Shown: piece by piece, positions 62,101 through 64,000 of the stretch | Numbering within the stretch: position 1 is the first letter of the stretch | How the letters are laid out: every line of letters starts with the position of its first letter | Origin: JBCCGI01 sp039029355 | GTDB taxonomy: Bacteria; Planctomycetota; UBA1135; GCA-002686595 | NCBI GenBank assembly: GCA_039029355.1 | Contig: JBCCGI010000037.1 | Coordinates: 1-64,000, forward strand | DNA length: 64,000 nt | Reading direction: 5' to 3' | Notes under the pieces: model-generated | What the model was told of the DNA's origin: nothing | The model's input: the letters and a program-made list of their open reading frames with translations, nothing else | Databases searched by the model: none | Program-made: the position numbers and the translations under genes

Positions 62101-62542
62101 CGGGCACGTAGCGCATGGCGAGGAAGGCGCGGCCCTCGAGCTCGCCGGCCTCGTAGACGACGCAGATGCCGGGGTGGTCGAGCCGCGAGAGCACCTCCAT
62201 CTCGCGCGCGACGCGCGCCGGCAGCTCGGAGCCCAGCTCGCCGAGCGCGCGCGGGAGGAGCTTCAGCGCGACGGTGCGGCCAAAGCGCTCGTCCTGCGCC
62301 AGGTAGACGACCCCCTGGCCGCCGCGCCCGAGCTCGCGCAACAGGCGATAGGGGCCGAGCTTCGCGGGCTCCGTGGAGCGCCGGCGCAGGTCCTCGAACT
62401 CGCGCCGCAGCCGCTCTTCGTGGCCCGGAAAGGCCTCCAGATACTCCCCGAGCGGCCGCACCTCGCCCGCCTCGCGGTCGGCGACGACGCGCTCCACGAA
62501 GCGCAGCGCGACGCGCTCTTCCACGGATTCGGAGGCCGGCAT
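59105..62542 (-). CDS. Receptor Ser/Thr protein kinase with C-terminal propeller
   Basis: An 1145-aa protein. After a helical N-terminal region (FVERVVADREAGEV, YLEAFPGHEERLRREF) typical of planctomycete kinases comes a Hanks kinase domain: GRGGQGVVY (glycine loop, 72-80), Lys94 in VALKLL, HRDVKPAN (201-208), DFG (221-223) and MAPERLRG. A TM helix (~367-388) separates it from a ~750-residue WD40-like propeller with conserved turns (SPDGRYLAAAVV, ISGDGRWLVVAGPG, VLWDLDD). All catalytic residues are present. ATG 62542 was chosen; a longer reading adds residues without family character. The extracytoplasmic propeller is probably the sensor. Confidence 0.9.
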   Translation of the reverse strand: MPASESVEERVALRFVERVVADREAGEVRPLGEYLEAFPGHEERLRREFEDLRRRSTEPAKLGPYRLLRELGRGGQGVVYLAQDERFGRTVALKLLPRALGELGSELPARVAREMEVLSRLDHPGICVVYEAGELEGRAFLAMRYVPGRSLAEHVAELRAGRGAGEGSGSGEARRRVFDAAQLVEQLARTLHAAHEAGVVHRDVKPANVIVHDSGVPVILDFGLARSESSDLPALTRTGELLGTPHYMAPERLRGEGATDPRADVWALGVTLYELLTGARPFEAPTVEAVTRRVEHDEPEDPRRLDRAVPRDLAVVVSKALEKSPARRYASARELADDLAAVRAGEPIRARALSAPERALRWTRRNPAASVALAALAVGLVAALGVVGELRRLADENADALRTSQAHLARSRFEEGRLAVRSGDSGRSWRVLELVSAAAAARASASDDAGALPENAPALTALRNLATEALLLRDVRAVARYAHAIPSTGALSDDGAWMVARRVRPGQARIHAIEIALIDVATGDVVAASDDPRLLDAEEGIAVSGAGLVALPGVGERALEVWDLRAVERRHELMLPDELFVERGDAIVRRMWKLRFSPDGRYLAAAVVPHEDDLTTPSPRGFSVWELAGADAREPLVSGEGGEHGTAWLSFDSDSQHLVVPLGERSAGIVQLQGDARVRRHMNFEQLVRRVAMGGGDRPRLFALVDGESQDQLLVLREEGTDVATEYTGGLGCRVADFTEADLAVDAAGERLLFADRARGLRVVRATDGTELLHVPNAHAVSIGAVAFADGGARVASHGRPAKTAVWEPSPERGLALARSMPVVAPKPGEVPEARGDLFFLSADGERAAMVGALDNVNVWSWDPNNLGATWRRHEWQRDAHRMVTHIAAAPGGAGGWCIARTCEEGVTLWEGDAAARDHLVPEGAEYRGGAFTAEGAYQVVEARDDRHAVVGFGPGGAEPTRVELEHLPDCWWVDVSPQVHRALVRFATDDGPELVLFDPRDGRELPLDVGEGAIYSTIFGRFEPDGATLSMLVLRDAWRVLVWDAQTGALRADVPLESTRTSQHWSISGDGRWLVVAGPGGDAVLWDLDDAREPILRWTASPYPLVAVQFVAGGALATWDGIGPHHLWDLARLRAELSSLGVAW

Positions 62543-62665
62543 GGAAAGAGCGAGTGTAGCCCGCCGCGAGAAAAACAGGGCTTTCGCGTCCCCACGCCCC
62601 GGCGACCGGAAGAGGGGTCCTGCGTGCCAAGCCAGCAAGCAAGCCCCCCTCACAAGGACTCCCCC

Positions 62666-64000
62666 ATGAAAGCACGAACGATCTTCCTACTCGCCGCGCA
62701 CGCCGCCCTCGCCGGAGCGGCGTCCGCGCAGGTCACGATCTCCGGCAACGTCTTCGACGGCAACGGCGGCCCGCTCCTGTCCGGCGTGGTGTACCACGCG
62801 CAGAGCAAGCTCGTCGTCCCGGCGGGTGAGACGCTCACGGTCCATCCGGGCGCCATCCTCAAGTTCAAGACCAACCTCGACTGGTACCTGCGCGCCGACG
62901 GCGTGCTGGACGTCGACGGGACCGCGCTCGAGCCGGTGATCTTCACCTCGATCCTCGACGACACCGCGGGCGGCGATACCGCGCTCGACGGGCCGACGGT
63001 CGGCGCCCTGGGCGACTGGGGCGGCCTGACCTCCGGCATCGGCGGGCTGATCGACGCCGAGCACGCCGAGGTCCGCTTCGCGGGCTTCGGCGGGCTGAAC
63101 GCGGTGCGGGGCCTGGGCGGCTCGGTCGACCTGCGCAACTGCACGATCCGCGACAGCGCCAACGAGGGCATCAGCTTCAGCGGCGCAGAGCCGCCCTTCG
63201 TGCGCATCGAGGACTGCGCGATCCTCGACTGCGAGGACTATGCGCTCGACGACGTGCCGATCGACGCGGTGCCCGGCATCAAGAACAACACCGCGTCGGG
63301 CAACGGCGTCGACGCGATCCGCGTGCCGAACGCCAACACGGTGGGCAGCACGATCGCGATCGGCCCCGAGAACTGCCTGAACGGCGCGCTGGTGATCGAC
63401 GGCGTGCTGGCGGTCGAACCGGGCACCGAGCTGATCCTCGCCGCGGGCACGGTGATGAAGGTTGACCAGGCCTCGTCGACGCGCTGGGTCGTCGAGGGCA
63501 CGCTGCGGCTCCAAGGGACCGCGGCGGACCCGGTCGTCGTCACGTCGATCGGCGACGACGACCACGGCGGCGACACGCTCGGCGACGGGCCGACCGACGG
63601 GGCGCCGGGCGACTGGACCGGCATCCGTTCGCTCGCCGGCGGTACGCTAGTTGCGGATCATGCCCTGATCCGCTACGGCGGCAAGACCGGCGAGAGCACG
63701 TCGTCGATGGCAATCCGTGCGTCGGGCGGCGCGATCACGCTGCGCGACTGCGAGCTGCGCGACAACGAGCGCTCGGCGGTCGACGCGGCCAACAGCACGG
63801 CTCCGCTCGTGATCGAGCGCTGCAGCTTCGCGGACAACGAGCAGTACCCGATCACCGGCCTGCCCTGGGGCTCGCTACCCGGGCTGTGGGACAACTCGGC
63901 CAGCGGAAACGGACTTGGCAACTACCCGTCGATGGTCGCGGGCGTGACCAGCGACGTGGAGGTGCGGGCGCGCAACCAGTTCGGCGGAGCCATCGTGTGG
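62666..64000 (+). CDS. Exported right-handed beta-helix protein (3' truncated by window end)
   Basis: At least 445 codons are open from ATG 62666 to the end of the window. A signal peptide (MKARTIFLLAAHAALAGA, cut after ASAQ) is followed by parallel beta-helix coils of the right-handed type: WYLRADGVLDVDGTALEPVI, FTSILDDTAGGDT, WGGLTSGIGGLIDAEHAEV, VDLRNCTIRDSANEGI and VRIEDCAILDCEDYAL. The set then repeats as VVEGTLRLQGTAADPVVVTS, DWTGIRSLAGGTLVADHALI and ITLRDCELRDNERSAV. The two halves of ~190 residues are homologous. Such exported beta-helix proteins are often polysaccharide lyases or adhesins; no lyase residues can be identified, so an adhesin-like role is as likely. Confidence 0.8.
   Translation, partial: MKARTIFLLAAHAALAGAASAQVTISGNVFDGNGGPLLSGVVYHAQSKLVVPAGETLTVHPGAILKFKTNLDWYLRADGVLDVDGTALEPVIFTSILDDTAGGDTALDGPTVGALGDWGGLTSGIGGLIDAEHAEVRFAGFGGLNAVRGLGGSVDLRNCTIRDSANEGISFSGAEPPFVRIEDCAILDCEDYALDDVPIDAVPGIKNNTASGNGVDAIRVPNANTVGSTIAIGPENCLNGALVIDGVLAVEPGTELILAAGTVMKVDQASSTRWVVEGTLRLQGTAADPVVVTSIGDDDHGGDTLGDGPTDGAPGDWTGIRSLAGGTLVADHALIRYGGKTGESTSSMAIRASGGAITLRDCELRDNERSAVDAANSTAPLVIERCSFADNEQYPITGLPWGSLPGLWDNSASGNGLGNYPSMVAGVTSDVEVRARNQFGGAIVW

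Noticed and set aside
55927..62542. Known anti-phage system (for example Thoeris or CBASS) around the TIR gene
   Set aside because: No ThsA/SIR2-like, cyclase, Cap or nuclease gene is adjacent; neighbours are a thioesterase and a receptor kinase.

Overview
The window reads as one stretch of a high-GC bacterial chromosome, most likely a member of the Planctomycetota. That is inference from gene content: many exported proteins with FG-GAP, IPT/TIG, spondin and carboxypeptidase-regulatory-like domains; a receptor Ser/Thr kinase with a C-terminal propeller; a TMTC/TPR membrane protein; a WhiG/FliA-type sigma factor with a Lys/Ala-rich tail; and unusually large signal peptidases. LptB implies an outer membrane. 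I see no tRNA, rRNA, CRISPR array, phage or insertion sequence. TAG is the dominant stop codon, which is unusual.

Layout. 1-1693: end of a membrane/TPR protein with a His-rich tail. 1781-19713: an 18-kb secretome island. It holds five copies of a two-gene cassette, each a ~180-aa exported protein followed about 12 nt later by a matrixin-like zinc protease carrying TIG repeats. A sixth matrixin paralogue at the end has lost its zinc-binding motif. Two tandem 14-repeat FG-GAP proteins lie antisense between cassettes 1 and 2. 19721-30732: mixed genes, namely an SGNH hydrolase, a TMTC-like protein split by an in-frame amber codon, a transketolase-like enzyme, a TPR/lipocalin-like lipoprotein, DinB, a PadR regulator overlapping a novel permease-prefix/Wza-like fusion, PyrK, a spondin-domain protein and a SnoaL-like lipoprotein.

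30803-36473: housekeeping (ABC-F ATPase, argS, apt, sigma factor). 36531-40442: a minus-strand trio (exported isochorismatase-like hydrolase, ECF sigma factor, DJ-1-like protein) divergent from a GAF/AAA+/Fis regulator with a four-Cys cluster and operator-like repeats in between. 40517-47360: birA, then a compact rph-rdgB-lepA-signal peptidase-signal peptidase operon. 47902-51197: lptB, a ~500-bp degenerate minisatellite, and etfB-etfA. 51283-64000: a phosphodiesterase-like lipoprotein, two exported beta-rich proteins, a TIR-TM-propeller protein, a PaaI-type thioesterase, a kinase-TM-propeller protein and the start of a beta-helix protein.

Most likely undescribed system: the repeated small-protein/matrixin bicistron. 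The proteases go straight from signal peptide to catalytic domain with no propeptide, and the small exported partner is always translated just before them. The simplest hypothesis is that the partner acts in trans as inhibitor, folding helper or co-receptor. One pair of cassettes shows a sharply bounded conversion-like tract covering exactly the partner gene and the protease leader. About ten exported proteins in the window share a beta-rich terminal module that may mediate surface sorting or assembly.
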